From Halomonas litopenaei (GTDB taxonomy: Bacteria > Pseudomonadota > Gammaproteobacteria > Pseudomonadales > Halomonadaceae): a stretch of 64,000 nucleotides of DNA. The stretch lies in contig NZ_JAEKJT010000008.1 of assembly GCF_017303055.1 (NCBI RefSeq), forward strand, positions 124,001 to 188,000, read 5' to 3'. A program made the translations under genes and the position numbers. The number at the start of each line of letters is the position of its first letter. Position 1 is the first letter of the stretch. Of this stretch, positions 42,026 through 51,187 are shown in pieces. The notes under the pieces are model-generated. The model did not search any database. It was not told the origin of the DNA and was given only the letters and a program-made list of their open reading frames with translations.

Positions 42026-43099
42026 TCAGTGCGAACGGGGTGCCAACTGCATGGACGCCAGCGGCTGACATGGCTTGCCATGACGAAGCCACAGCACCTT
42101 GTCGGTCAGGTCCATGACCACGCTGAACAGGGTTTCCATTCGCTCGGCCTCGGGCACGCTGGGGTCGAAGTGGCGACACAGGCTTTCTTCCCCCGGGGAG
42201 TGGTCGCCCAGCAGGTCAAACAGACGATCGGGATCGAGCCCTGGCGCATCGTCATCGGCAGACGGCTGCGCTGCTACCAGGTGGTCGATCTGCTGATCAA
42301 GGCGGGTCAAGCGGGACCAGGAGTCGGGCTTGGGAAAGTCCTCGACCCAGTGGGTCGCGGCATCGCTGACCAGGTGATTGGTGTGGGTGATGGCACCGCG
42401 GCGAGGAGACAGCTGCCCCGGCGGGCCCGGATGAACTTCAAGCCCCAGGGCGCGACCATCGCCGTCGGCCAGCAGCAGGTGAGCCGGGGCGCAGACGCCG
42501 TCCTGGGCCACGGCCAGGGCATTGTCGAAGTCTTCGCTCTCGAGCATCTTGCGCAGCGCCAGGTGGATGGGCAGTCCCTCGCCACAGGTGGCTGAGCGAA
42601 TGGCATTGAGGCCGACGCCGATGCCCTGAGTGTTGAGACCGATCTTGGCGACCATGCCAGCTTCACCAATGCTGATGAAGGCAGGTACCCCCGGCGCCTG
42701 AACATCCAGCACGACCAGGTGGTCGAGTTGGTCAGCGCGCCAGTCCCAGTTCTGGGCCAGCCATTGATGTCCCCCCCGGGCCAGGCTGAAGGCCGAACAG
42801 CCGCCGCTGGCACGGGTCAGCGAAATCTCGCTGCGACAGTTGAGGGTCAGGACATCTGTCAGCTCTCCCCCGATCCCCTGGGCAATGCCATCCATTTCCT
42901 CGAGGATCGCGGGAAAGCGTGACTCGATCATCGGCATGAAGCGCTCGGCATCGCGCCGGGCTTCATGCCATCTCAGTCCTGCCAGATCGTGGAACAGGCG
43001 ATCATACACATCGATACTGGCGAGGATCGCCTCGCGATGCTGACGGCCATGTTCTCGCCCGATCTCGAGCCGACTGCCGGATAGTCGAGTGAGCTGCAT
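42026..43099 (-). CDS. C45-family autoproteolytic acyltransferase/hydrolase
   Basis: Ntn-type enzyme of 357 residues related to acyl-CoA:6-aminopenicillanate acyltransferase. The self-cleavage site and nucleophile are in ASGGCSAF, Cys101, close to Cys103 of the penicillin enzyme. Other family stretches are SRLEIGREHG at the N-terminus, LTLNCRSEI, LAQNWDW and ITHTNHLV. Bacterial members probably hydrolyse or transfer N-acyl groups of small amides; the natural substrate is unknown. It is a single gene upstream of the DAACS symporter on the opposite transcription side (its 5' end faces the symporter's 3' end). Confidence 0.85.
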   Translation of the reverse strand: MQLTRLSGSRLEIGREHGRQHREAILASIDVYDRLFHDLAGLRWHEARRDAERFMPMIESRFPAILEEMDGIAQGIGGELTDVLTLNCRSEISLTRASGGCSAFSLARGGHQWLAQNWDWRADQLDHLVVLDVQAPGVPAFISIGEAGMVAKIGLNTQGIGVGLNAIRSATCGEGLPIHLALRKMLESEDFDNALAVAQDGVCAPAHLLLADGDGRALGLEVHPGPPGQLSPRRGAITHTNHLVSDAATHWVEDFPKPDSWSRLTRLDQQIDHLVAAQPSADDDAPGLDPDRLFDLLGDHSPGEESLCRHFDPSVPEAERMETLFSVVMDLTDKVLWLRHGKPCQPLASMQLAPRSH

Positions 43100-43154
43100 C
43101 GTCCCTGTCCTGACGCTGTGTGGTTACTGTCAGCGTAGCAGGTTATGGCGACGC

Positions 43155-44408
43155 TCAGGTCTTGTTGGCGGCGTTGTAGACGTCCTCGTCGAGCTCGCCT
43201 TCGCTCTTGCCGACCAGGGTGGTGACCATCAGGTCCCCCGCCACATTGACGCTGGTACGGGCCATGTCGAGGATTCGGTCGACGCCTGCCACCACTGCCA
43301 GAGCCTCTAGGGGCAGGCCGATCTGGGCCATGACGATGGACAGCATGACCAGGCCAGCGCCAGGCACGCCGGCGGTGCCAATGGAGGCCAGGGTGCCGGT
43401 GACGATGATCATGCCGTAGTCTGCCAGGCTCAAGTCCACGCCGATCAGCTGAGCGATGAACACCGCGACCACCCCTTGATAGATGGCGGTACCGTCCATG
43501 TTGATGGTCGCGCCCACCGGCAGTACGAAGCCGGCAACCCCCTCCGAGACCCCCAGGTTCTTGGTCGCACAGCGCAGCGACACCGGCAGCGTGCCGGAAG
43601 AAGACGCCGAGGAATAGGCCACCACCAGGGCGTCGAGTATGCCCTGCAGATAGCGCATCGGGTTGAGACGGCCCAGCAGCGACAGCAGTCCCGAGTAGAC
43701 CACCAGCACATGGACCACGCTGGCAAGGTAAGCCACGCCGATCACCTTGACCAGCGGCAGCAGGACCTCAGCGCCGTAGCTGCCGGCGACGTGGGCGATC
43801 AGGCCGAACACGCCGAAGGGCGCCAGCGCCATCACCAGGCTGGTCAGCTTGACCATGGCCTCGGCGAAGCTTTCGAACACCTTGACCACCGGCTCGCCTT
43901 TTTCCCCTATCAGGGTCAGCGACACACCGAGGCCGATGGCAAATACGATGATCTGCAGAATATTGCCGCTGGCCAGGGCGTCAACGGGATTCTGGGGCAC
44001 CAGACCGACCAGAATCTGGATCAGGCTGGGCGCTTCCTTGGCCGCTTCAGGGTTCGCCTCGAAGGACATGTCCAGGCCGACCCCAGGCTCGAACAGCCAG
44101 GAGGCAGCCAGGCCGATGGCGATGGCGAAGGCTGTCGTCAGCAGATACAGGCCAATGGTCCGGGCGCCAATGCGTCCCATCTTCTGGGGATCACGCATGG
44201 CGGTGATCCCGACCACCAGGGTGGAGAACACCAGCGGAACGATCAGCATCTTGATGGCGCTGATGAAGATATCGCCGATGGGCTTGAACACGCTGGCACT
44301 TTCGCCCATCAGGGTGCCGACGAGGACGCCCAGGGCGAGACCAACAAGGATCTTCTGCCACAGCGGAATGCGCCGCCAGAGGCCGGGGGAGCTGCTGGTG
44401 TGGGACAT
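43155..44408 (-). CDS. Dicarboxylate/amino acid:cation symporter (DAACS, GltP/DctA-like)
   Basis: Sodium- or proton-coupled symporter of 417 residues with eight helices and two re-entrant hairpins. The serine-rich hairpin is SSASSSGTLPVSL and the sodium-site motif in helix 7 is NMDGTAIYQG. The ATG at 44408 has GGAG 7 bases upstream. Substrate is probably glutamate, aspartate or C4-dicarboxylates. The C45 hydrolase gene is 55 bp downstream on the same strand. Confidence 0.92.
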   Translation of the reverse strand: MSHTSSSPGLWRRIPLWQKILVGLALGVLVGTLMGESASVFKPIGDIFISAIKMLIVPLVFSTLVVGITAMRDPQKMGRIGARTIGLYLLTTAFAIAIGLAASWLFEPGVGLDMSFEANPEAAKEAPSLIQILVGLVPQNPVDALASGNILQIIVFAIGLGVSLTLIGEKGEPVVKVFESFAEAMVKLTSLVMALAPFGVFGLIAHVAGSYGAEVLLPLVKVIGVAYLASVVHVLVVYSGLLSLLGRLNPMRYLQGILDALVVAYSSASSSGTLPVSLRCATKNLGVSEGVAGFVLPVGATINMDGTAIYQGVVAVFIAQLIGVDLSLADYGMIIVTGTLASIGTAGVPGAGLVMLSIVMAQIGLPLEALAVVAGVDRILDMARTSVNVAGDLMVTTLVGKSEGELDEDVYNAANKT

Positions 44409-44477
44409 GAAACGTCTCCAGGGAAGGGGGAGGCTACACCCGCCTGCCTCCTCAAGGTGAATCGAGCATCGGCGCCC

Positions 44478-44514
44478 GGAACGGCCTAGCAAGATAGTCT
44501 CGTTGGGCCGTTCC
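44478..44514. repeat. 9-bp inverted repeat GGAACGGCC-N19-GGCCGTTCC
   Basis: Perfect dyad 70 bp upstream of the symporter start. It could be the terminator of the dienelactone hydrolase gene or an operator of the symporter. Confidence 0.5.
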
Positions 44515-44650
44515 TATCAGGCGATCGACATGATGGATGCGGATTCTATCGAAAAAACGTCTGCCGCGTTTTCATCCCTGGGACCCCAAGCGCTCGGCGA
44601 CGTGAATTGGGCAGCCCCGTTTTTCGCTGCTGAACCTTACCCTGTGCGCC

Positions 44651-45442
44651 TTACCCTTCGCTGTTGCCTTGGCCATTGCTCAATGTCCGCGAGAGCAGGT
44701 CGTGGAAGGCGGCCCAGGATGCCTCGTCAGCCCGCTGCTGGTAACGCTCGCTGTCGAACACGGTGAAGGCATGGGGTGCACCGGAATACACCTGAATCTC
44801 GTAAGGGGCGCCGGCGGCTTCCAGTTCCTGCGATAGGGCGGCCACCTGATCCATGCTGATGGAGGCATCGGCGCCGCCATGGGCGATCAGCAGCGGCGGG
44901 GTGTCGGCGGAGTAGCCCTGGCCCTCGGGGGTGTCGAGACCGCCATGAAAGCTGGCAAAACCGTGAATGGCGTCATCGGGATTAGCGCGGGCCATCTCGA
45001 GCACCACGGCACCACCGAAGCAGTAGCCCATGACCACGGTATCGGTTGCCGCACCTTCGTCCCGCGCCTTGGCCAGCCCCGCCAGGGTCAGGCCCCGCAT
45101 GCGCTCGCGGTCGTCATACAGCGCTGCCATCTCGGCCTTGCGGGCGTCGATCTCGGCGGGACGGTTGCCCTTGCCGTAAAGGTCGATGGCGAAGGCGTCA
45201 TAGCCGTCCTCGGCCAGCATGTCGGCGCGGCGCTTCTCATAGTCGGTCAGGCCATCCCAGTCGTGGATGATCAGCACGCTGCCCTTGGCGCTGGACGAGT
45301 CAGGGCTGGCGGGGGCGAAGTACCCCTGAAAGGACTCTCCGTCGACCTGATAGTCAACGTTTTCCCCCGCGACAACTGACGTCGCCGCCAGGAGCATGGA
45401 AACGCTGATCAAGGGTGGGGTGAGACGGGAAATTCGAGGCAT
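44651..45442 (-). CDS. Dienelactone hydrolase family protein, secreted
   Basis: Alpha/beta hydrolase of 263 residues with a signal peptide (LISVSMLLAATSVVAG), so it acts in the periplasm. The nucleophile elbow is GYCFGG (Cys), the acid is in GGADAS and the His in APHAF, the usual dienelactone hydrolase triad. The substrate is unknown; most secreted members are not part of chlorocatechol pathways. AAGGAG lies 6 bases before the ATG at 45442. Confidence 0.88.
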   Translation of the reverse strand: MPRISRLTPPLISVSMLLAATSVVAGENVDYQVDGESFQGYFAPASPDSSSAKGSVLIIHDWDGLTDYEKRRADMLAEDGYDAFAIDLYGKGNRPAEIDARKAEMAALYDDRERMRGLTLAGLAKARDEGAATDTVVMGYCFGGAVVLEMARANPDDAIHGFASFHGGLDTPEGQGYSADTPPLLIAHGGADASISMDQVAALSQELEAAGAPYEIQVYSGAPHAFTVFDSERYQQRADEASWAAFHDLLSRTLSNGQGNSEG

Positions 45443-45718
45443 GACGGACTCCTTGTGGTCGGAATAGCGCGCCTGGCTGCGTGCTTGGTGCCTGTCGAGC
45501 CTAGGGCGCACGACTCATGAGTATAGAAGTGATCGCCAAGATGCCAGTGTGGTGACGCTGGCTGGGTCGTCATCCATCCACAGCGTTGGCAAGGCAGACT
45601 TGAGTTTTTAATGCCTTCCTTCCAGATTGGAGGTATGAAGACTCTGGGGCCAGGCGTGCAATCCATGTCGCTGCGCTTCCAGCTTCATCTCAGGACAACC
45701 AGAGCGAGACCAACAATC

Positions 45719-46921
45719 ATGAAAAAGCGCGTACTGGCGACCGCGGTGGCCGCTACCACCCTGGCGGTCGGTTCCATGGCCCACGCAGAGGTCAAGATCG
45801 GATTTCTCGGTGGTTTCACCGGCGGTATCGAGAGTCTGACGCCCCCCATCTATGACGGTGCCCAGCTCGCCGTGGACCACATCAACAACCAGGGCGGCAT
45901 CCTCGATGGCCAGGAAGTGGTCATGCCGACCGGTGATACCACCTGTGGTGATGCATCGGCCGCCTCCAACGCAGCGGACCGCATGGTCAACACCGAGCAG
46001 GTGACCGCCATTGTCGGTGCTCTGTGCACCGGGGCGACGATTGCCGCGGCCAATAATGCCGGTATCCCCGGCGGGGTGACCATGGTATCGCCGGCCTCCA
46101 CGGCGCCAGCAGTCACCGACCTGGACGACAACGACCTGGTGTTCCGCACCGTGCCGTCCGACGCCTTCCAGGGAGAAATGCTGGCCAAGCTGCTGCTCGA
46201 CAAGGGAATCGAGGAAGTAGCGGTCACCTACGTCAACAACGACTACGGTCGTGGTCTTTCCGATGCGTTCAGCTCCGCATTTGAAGATGGCGGCGGCAGC
46301 GTGCTGGAAAACCTGGCCCATGAAGACAACCGGGCAGACTATCGCAGCGAACTGGGCACGCTGTCGGCGACAGGTGCACAGACTCTGGTCGTGCTGGCCT
46401 ACGCCGATACGTCGGGTCAGACCGTGGTGCGTCAGGCCTACGAGAGCGGCATGTTCACACAGTACGTCGGGGCCGACGGCATGGTGGGCGACAGCCTGGT
46501 CGAGGCCATCGGTGCCGATGTACTCGACGGTATGATCGCGACGCGGCCAGGAAGTCCTGACCTGCCTGGCACCGAGATCTTCACCGAATTGGCCAATAAC
46601 GCCGGCATTGACCCCACCGCGGTATTTGCCGCCCAGGCCTACGACGCCGCCTTCCTGCTGGGGCTTGCGATTCAGCAGAATGGCAGCGCCGAGCGCGAGG
46701 GCGTATCGGCCGCGCTGCGCAGCGTGTCGTCGCCTCCAGGCGAAGTCATCCTGCCGGGTGAGTGGGAGAAAGCGGTGGAGCTGATCGCCGCCGGCACCGA
46801 GATTAACTATGAAGGTGCTTCTGGCACCCAGGACTTTGACGATAACGGTGACGTGCCTGGCGTGGTCCAGGAAATGACCGTGGAAAACGGGACTTTCACC
46901 GGCAAGGGCTTTGTTCAGTAG
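45719..46921 (+). CDS. Branched-chain amino acid-type ABC transporter substrate-binding protein
   Basis: Periplasmic binding protein of 400 residues (type I fold) with a signal peptide ending AHA at residue 23. IGFLGGFTGGIESLTPPI and YDGAQLAVDHINNQGG at the N-terminus, VGALCTGATIAAA and the YVNNDYGRG hinge stretch fit the LivK/amide-binding group. One Cys pair (TTCGDAS and ALCTGA) could form a disulphide, as in LivJ. It is transcribed towards the livGFHM genes and is separated from them by a terminator, so it is not in their operon but is their likely partner. Confidence 0.9.
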   Translation: MKKRVLATAVAATTLAVGSMAHAEVKIGFLGGFTGGIESLTPPIYDGAQLAVDHINNQGGILDGQEVVMPTGDTTCGDASAASNAADRMVNTEQVTAIVGALCTGATIAAANNAGIPGGVTMVSPASTAPAVTDLDDNDLVFRTVPSDAFQGEMLAKLLLDKGIEEVAVTYVNNDYGRGLSDAFSSAFEDGGGSVLENLAHEDNRADYRSELGTLSATGAQTLVVLAYADTSGQTVVRQAYESGMFTQYVGADGMVGDSLVEAIGADVLDGMIATRPGSPDLPGTEIFTELANNAGIDPTAVFAAQAYDAAFLLGLAIQQNGSAEREGVSAALRSVSSPPGEVILPGEWEKAVELIAAGTEINYEGASGTQDFDDNGDVPGVVQEMTVENGTFTGKGFVQ

Positions 46922-47026
46922 CCGCCTTGACGTAAAGTAAGGCGAGTCGTCGACGGACGACGCTGCATCCGGGCGGTCGCCTCCGCCCTATGACCGCGCC
47001 AATGCTCGCAACTGAGGCGCTTAAGG

Positions 47027-47056
47027 AAAGCCCCCGGCCATCTGGTTGGGGGCTTT
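47027..47056. terminator. Terminator between the Liv-type binding protein gene and livM
   Basis: AAAGCCCCC and GGGGGCTTT form a 9-bp stem with a smaller inner hairpin. It begins with AAA and ends with TTT, so it can work in both directions for these convergent genes. Confidence 0.85.
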
Positions 47057-47226
47057 ATCATTATGGGGCGTTAGCCTCCTGGGCCTGCATGGTCTCCTGT
47101 AGCAGTGTGGTGGGAGCCTCCTCCTTCAGGGACCGTCACCTGCCAGCGAAACAGATAACACGACAAGGGCGGCCCGCAGGCCGCCCATGTCAGGTGCTGT
47201 AACGCCAAGCTGTCGTCGTGGCGCTA

Positions 47227-48543
47227 TCAGTCGTGGTGCTTGACCTTCTCGGGCAGCAGGCCTTTCGGGGCCACCCGCAGCACGATGGTGATAAGCAGCC
47301 CGATGACGAACACTCGTGCCTGCAGGGCGCGACTTTCGAGGCTACTGGGGACCTCCCAGCCGAAGCTGGCCTGACCGAAATGCGCGGCAAGCTCCATCAC
47401 GTAGAGCGCCAGCGGCTCCGACATGATCCAGATGATGTAGACCGCCACCGCCCCAAACAGCGTTCCCAGGTTGTTGCCCGGCCCACCAAGAATGACCATG
47501 ACCAGCACCAGGAAGGTATGGTTGAGCGGCAGGTAGCCGTTGGGGTCAAAGATGCTGTTGAAGCTGCCCAGCGCCGCCCCCCCGATACCCATCAGCACAC
47601 AGCCGAGCACGAAGATCTCGAGGCGGCGGCGGTTGATGTCCTTGCCCATGGCCGCAGACGATACCTCGTTGTCCCGGATGGCGCGGATCATGCGGCCCCA
47701 GGGGGCGTTGTAGGCGCGGTTGAGCAGAAAGAAGATGGCCAGGATCATCACCGCGGTGACCGACAGGTACATCGCCCTGGCCAGGGTGAAGCCGACCTCG
47801 CCTGGGGCAGGCACCGGCCAGGGCAGCGGCGACACAGTGGCGGTGCCTCGGGTCAGCCAGTCGGAGTTCTTCAGGAATGCCTTGATGATCTCGGCGATCC
47901 CTAGCGTCGCGATGGCCAGGTAGTCACTGCGCAGGCCGAGGCAGACGTGGCCAATGAAATAGCCCACCCCACCGGCCAGCGCGCCGCCGACGATCCAGCC
48001 GACCCAGACCGGCAGGCCCAGTCCGCCGACAAAGCCCATCTGGCTCTCGATGGCGTCGGTGACCTCGCGGAATTCGCTGATGACCACCATGTAGACGACC
48101 ATACCGACCACCAGGGTGATCACGGTCCTGAGCCAGGAGGGCAAGCCCAGTCGGGTCAGGCGCGACAGGCCGAACACCAGGGCAATGCCGGCGACCACAT
48201 AGGCCAGTACTCGCGCCAGTTCTCCCGGCAGGGAGCTGTCCCAGAAGGCGGGATTGACCGGCACGCTGAAGGTCATTGCGCAGAAGCCGCCAAGAGCCAC
48301 GAAACCCATCACGCCAGCGTTGAACTGGCCCGCGTAGCCCCACTGAATGGTCAGCCCCAGGGCCAGGATGGCATAGCAGCTGGCCTCGACCAGCATGCGT
48401 GTCGAGTAAGCGGAGCCCATGACCATGAACACCGCGCTCACGGCAATGGCCAGCACCACCAGCAGGCTGAGCTCGCGTACCGGAAAGCGGCTCTGGGGCG
48501 CGCTATTGGTGTCATCACGATGATGAAAGTCGTTGGTCGTCAT
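47227..48543 (-). CDS. livM: Branched-chain amino acid ABC transporter permease LivM
   Basis: Membrane protein of 438 residues with about ten helices. YAILALGLTIQWGYAGQFNAG is the defining LivM stretch; IATLGIAEIIKAF and GNNLGTLFGA also fit. The ATG at 48543 overlaps the livH stop by one base (TGATG). It is the last gene of the leftward livG-livF-livH-livM run. Confidence 0.92.
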   Translation of the reverse strand: MTTNDFHHRDDTNSAPQSRFPVRELSLLVVLAIAVSAVFMVMGSAYSTRMLVEASCYAILALGLTIQWGYAGQFNAGVMGFVALGGFCAMTFSVPVNPAFWDSSLPGELARVLAYVVAGIALVFGLSRLTRLGLPSWLRTVITLVVGMVVYMVVISEFREVTDAIESQMGFVGGLGLPVWVGWIVGGALAGGVGYFIGHVCLGLRSDYLAIATLGIAEIIKAFLKNSDWLTRGTATVSPLPWPVPAPGEVGFTLARAMYLSVTAVMILAIFFLLNRAYNAPWGRMIRAIRDNEVSSAAMGKDINRRRLEIFVLGCVLMGIGGAALGSFNSIFDPNGYLPLNHTFLVLVMVILGGPGNNLGTLFGAVAVYIIWIMSEPLALYVMELAAHFGQASFGWEVPSSLESRALQARVFVIGLLITIVLRVAPKGLLPEKVKHHD

Positions 48544-49547
48544 CAGATCACCTTGCCCTTGAAGATGCCGGTAGGACGCCATACCAGGATGGCAACGAGG
48601 ATGAAGAAGGGCACCACGATCTTGTATTCAGTGCCGACGAAGGCCAGGTTGTTCGGCAACTCCAGCCACTCGGGAAGGCTGTCGCGGAAGGGTCTGAGCA
48701 GCACGTTCCAGTTGAATACCGCCAGGGTTTCGGCGAACCCCACCACGAAACCGCCTGCGATCGCGCCGAAGGGGTGGCCCACGCCGCCGACGATGGCTGC
48801 GGCAAAGATGGGCAGCAGCAGATGGAAACTCAGATCAGGCTTGAAGGTGACGTCCATCGACAAAAGCGTGCCGGCGATGGCCGCCAGACCACCGGCGATG
48901 ACCCAGGTCACGGCCACGATGGTGTTGGTATTGATGCCAGAGGCGCGGGCCAGGTCGGGGTTGTCTGACATCGCGCGCATGGCCTTGCCCAGGCGAGTAC
49001 GCGACAGAAACAGCTGCAGGCCAATGACCGCGACCAGGGTCAGCACAAACAGGTAGATCTGGGGTTCGGTGATCACCACCGGCACTCGCACGCCTTCTAT
49101 CGGCAGGGCCAGGCGGAAGATTTCCTTGCGGTCATCGACGTAGAGGCTCTGTCCGCCGGTGCCGGAAAACAGGCGAATCAGCCCCTGCAGCATCAGCGTC
49201 ACGCCCAGGGAGCCAATGACCATGACGATGGGTTTGACGCCATGGGCGCGCAGCGGCTTGTAAAAGGCCTTGTCGATGCCGACCGCCAGGGCCGCGGTCA
49301 AGACCATGGCAAGCGGCAGCATGACGATGGCCGTCGGCACCCCCAGTGCCGCGCCGGCATTGGGGAACAGCGTTGCCAGCAACAGCACCATGAAGGCACC
49401 GAAGGTCATCATGTCGGCGTGGGCGAAGTGGGCAAAGCGCATGATGCTGAAGACCAGCGTCACCCCAACCGCGCCAATGGCGTAGATCGACCCGGTGACG
49501 CTGCCGGCGATCAGCACGTTGTTGATGAAGAACACGAATTCATTCAA
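48543..49547 (-). CDS. livH: Branched-chain amino acid ABC transporter permease LivH
   Basis: Membrane protein of 334 residues. IGAVGVTLVFSIMRFAHFAH is the LivH landmark. The coding region begins with a TTG at 49547 (LNEFVFFINN): GGAG lies 8 bases upstream and no in-frame ATG is near, so a rare TTG start is likely. It lies 28 bp after livF. Confidence 0.9.
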   Translation of the reverse strand: MNEFVFFINNVLIAGSVTGSIYAIGAVGVTLVFSIMRFAHFAHADMMTFGAFMVLLLATLFPNAGAALGVPTAIVMLPLAMVLTAALAVGIDKAFYKPLRAHGVKPIVMVIGSLGVTLMLQGLIRLFSGTGGQSLYVDDRKEIFRLALPIEGVRVPVVITEPQIYLFVLTLVAVIGLQLFLSRTRLGKAMRAMSDNPDLARASGINTNTIVAVTWVIAGGLAAIAGTLLSMDVTFKPDLSFHLLLPIFAAAIVGGVGHPFGAIAGGFVVGFAETLAVFNWNVLLRPFRDSLPEWLELPNNLAFVGTEYKIVVPFFILVAILVWRPTGIFKGKVI

Positions 49548-49575
49548 GGCGATATCTCCGCACTGGTGTCTGGCG

Positions 49576-50280
49576 TCAGCCGCCGAGGAAGCTCTTGGCC
49601 ACGTCGGGATCGGCCAGCAAGGCCTGTCCCGAGTCGGTGAAGCGATTCTGGCCGGCGGCCAGCACGAAGCCCTTGTCGGCGATGGCAAGTGCCTGTTTGG
49701 CGTTCTGTTCCACCATCAGGATGCCGACGCCTGCCGCGTTGACCTCCTTTACCCTGTCGAAGATTTCGTACATGTACTTGGGCGACAGACCTGCCGTGGG
49801 TTCGTCCAGCAGCAGCAGTTCGGGTTCCGCCATCAGCGCCCGGCCCATGGCGACCATCTGGCGCTGTCCTCCTGACAGCTCGCCGGCGGGCTGGTGTCGC
49901 TTGTCATAGAGCGGGGGAAAGAACTCATAGGCCTTGGCCAGCATGCGCTTGATATTGCCGGGCTTGAGAAACGCGCCCATTTCGAGGTTTTCCTTGACCG
50001 TCAGGCTCGGGAAGACGTTGTGCTCTTGAGGCACAAAGCCCATGCCCAGCTCCACCAGACGATTAGTCGGCAGGTTGTGGATAGGTTCTCCGCGCAGCAG
50101 AATATCGCCCTGAGTCACGTTGAGCTGGCCGAAAATAGCCTTGAGCATGGTGGATTTGCCGGCGCCATTGGGGCCGACGATGACGCCGATTTCATCGGCT
50201 TCGATGGTCATGTCCACCCCGTTGAGGATGTTCATCCCGCCGTAGCCACCGTGCACCTGGCGTGCGTCGAGTAGAGGCAT
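49576..50280 (-). CDS. livF: Branched-chain amino acid ABC transporter ATP-binding protein LivF
   Basis: ATPase of 234 residues: Walker A GPNGAGKST, signature LSGGQRQMVAMGR, Walker B LLLLDEPTAGLSP. FVPQEHNVFPSLTVKENLEMG is the LivF-specific Q-loop area. It lies 77 bp after livG; a CA motif sits in that gap. Confidence 0.93.
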   Translation of the reverse strand: MPLLDARQVHGGYGGMNILNGVDMTIEADEIGVIVGPNGAGKSTMLKAIFGQLNVTQGDILLRGEPIHNLPTNRLVELGMGFVPQEHNVFPSLTVKENLEMGAFLKPGNIKRMLAKAYEFFPPLYDKRHQPAGELSGGQRQMVAMGRALMAEPELLLLDEPTAGLSPKYMYEIFDRVKEVNAAGVGILMVEQNAKQALAIADKGFVLAAGQNRFTDSGQALLADPDVAKSFLGG

Positions 50281-50321
50281 AGTCCTGTTCTCTGCATTGG
50301 GCGCTCAGTGCGCCTCGGTCG

Positions 50322-50329
50322 TTGTTATT
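50322..50329 (-). promoter_or_regulatory. Catabolite (CA) motif AATAACAA before livF
   Basis: Exact AANAAYAA match on the sense strand, 41 bases before the livF ATG. A looser copy (AATAACGACAACGAA) precedes livG at 51135-51152. Confidence 0.4.
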
Positions 50330-50357
50330 GCCCCCCTTGCGCGCAAGGAGGAGGAGG

Positions 50358-51128
50358 TCAGGCCGCGCCTGCACCGAAGTAGGCCTCGATGACCTCCGGA
50401 TTGTTCTGAATCTCTTCGATCGACCCTTCCACCATCACCGAGCCCTGGGCCAGTACGATGACCGGGTCGCAAAGTCGGGCAATCATGTCCATGTCGTGTT
50501 CGATGACCAGGAAGGTGTAGCCGAACTCACGGTTCATGCGTTCGATATTGCCGATCAGGTCGCCCAGCAACGTTCGGTTGACCCCGGCGGCGATCTCATC
50601 GAGCAGCACCACGCGGGCGTCGGTCATCATGGTGCGGCCCAGTTCCAGCAGTTTCTTCTGGCCGCCAGACAGGTTGCCCGCCAGCTCGTTGCGCACGTGA
50701 TTGAGCCCGATGAACTCGATGACTTCCTGAGCCCGACGCTTGATCTCGGCCTCATGCTCGCGCACCGCGCGCGGCGCGAACCAGGCCTTGGCCAGGGATT
50801 CGCCGGGCTGTGCGGGCGGAACCATCATCAGGTTCTCCAGCGCTGTCAGCTGGGAAAACTCGTGAGCGATCTGGAAGGTGCGCAAGAGCCCCTTGTGGAA
50901 CAGTTCGTTGGCAGGCCGATTGGTGATGTCTTCACCGCTTAACAGGATCTGCCCCGAGTCCAGCGGCAGCGCGCCGGCAATGATATTGAACAGCGTCGAT
51001 TTGCCGGCGCCGTTGGGGCCGATCAGGCCCGTGACCGAGCCTTCTTCGACCTGAATGGAGCAGTCGTTGATGACCCGCAGGCCGCCGAAGGCCTTGTTGA
51101 CGTGACGCACATCGATGATGGCTGACAT
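50358..51128 (-). CDS. livG: Branched-chain amino acid ABC transporter ATP-binding protein LivG
   Basis: ATPase of 256 residues: Walker A GPNGAGKST, signature LSGGQKKLLELGR, Walker B VVLLDEIAAGVN. KAFGGLRVINDCSIQVEEG at the start and RTFQIAHEFSQLTALENLM are LivG stretches. Walker B has EIAAG where most members have EPAAG or EVMAG. The start at 51128 is the first Met of the domain; a longer frame upstream overlaps the symporter gene. It heads the liv run, 59 bp after the NSS gene. Confidence 0.93.
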   Translation of the reverse strand: MSAIIDVRHVNKAFGGLRVINDCSIQVEEGSVTGLIGPNGAGKSTLFNIIAGALPLDSGQILLSGEDITNRPANELFHKGLLRTFQIAHEFSQLTALENLMMVPPAQPGESLAKAWFAPRAVREHEAEIKRRAQEVIEFIGLNHVRNELAGNLSGGQKKLLELGRTMMTDARVVLLDEIAAGVNRTLLGDLIGNIERMNREFGYTFLVIEHDMDMIARLCDPVIVLAQGSVMVEGSIEEIQNNPEVIEAYFGAGAA

Positions 51129-51187
51129 CCTGATACCTGCTGTGTTCGTTGTCGTTATTGTCGTGGTGGGCGCCGCCCAGGCGGCGA

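Noticed and set aside
43476..44489. 337-codon open frame opposite the DAACS symporter
   Set aside because: Gln/His/Asp-rich shadow of a membrane protein gene.
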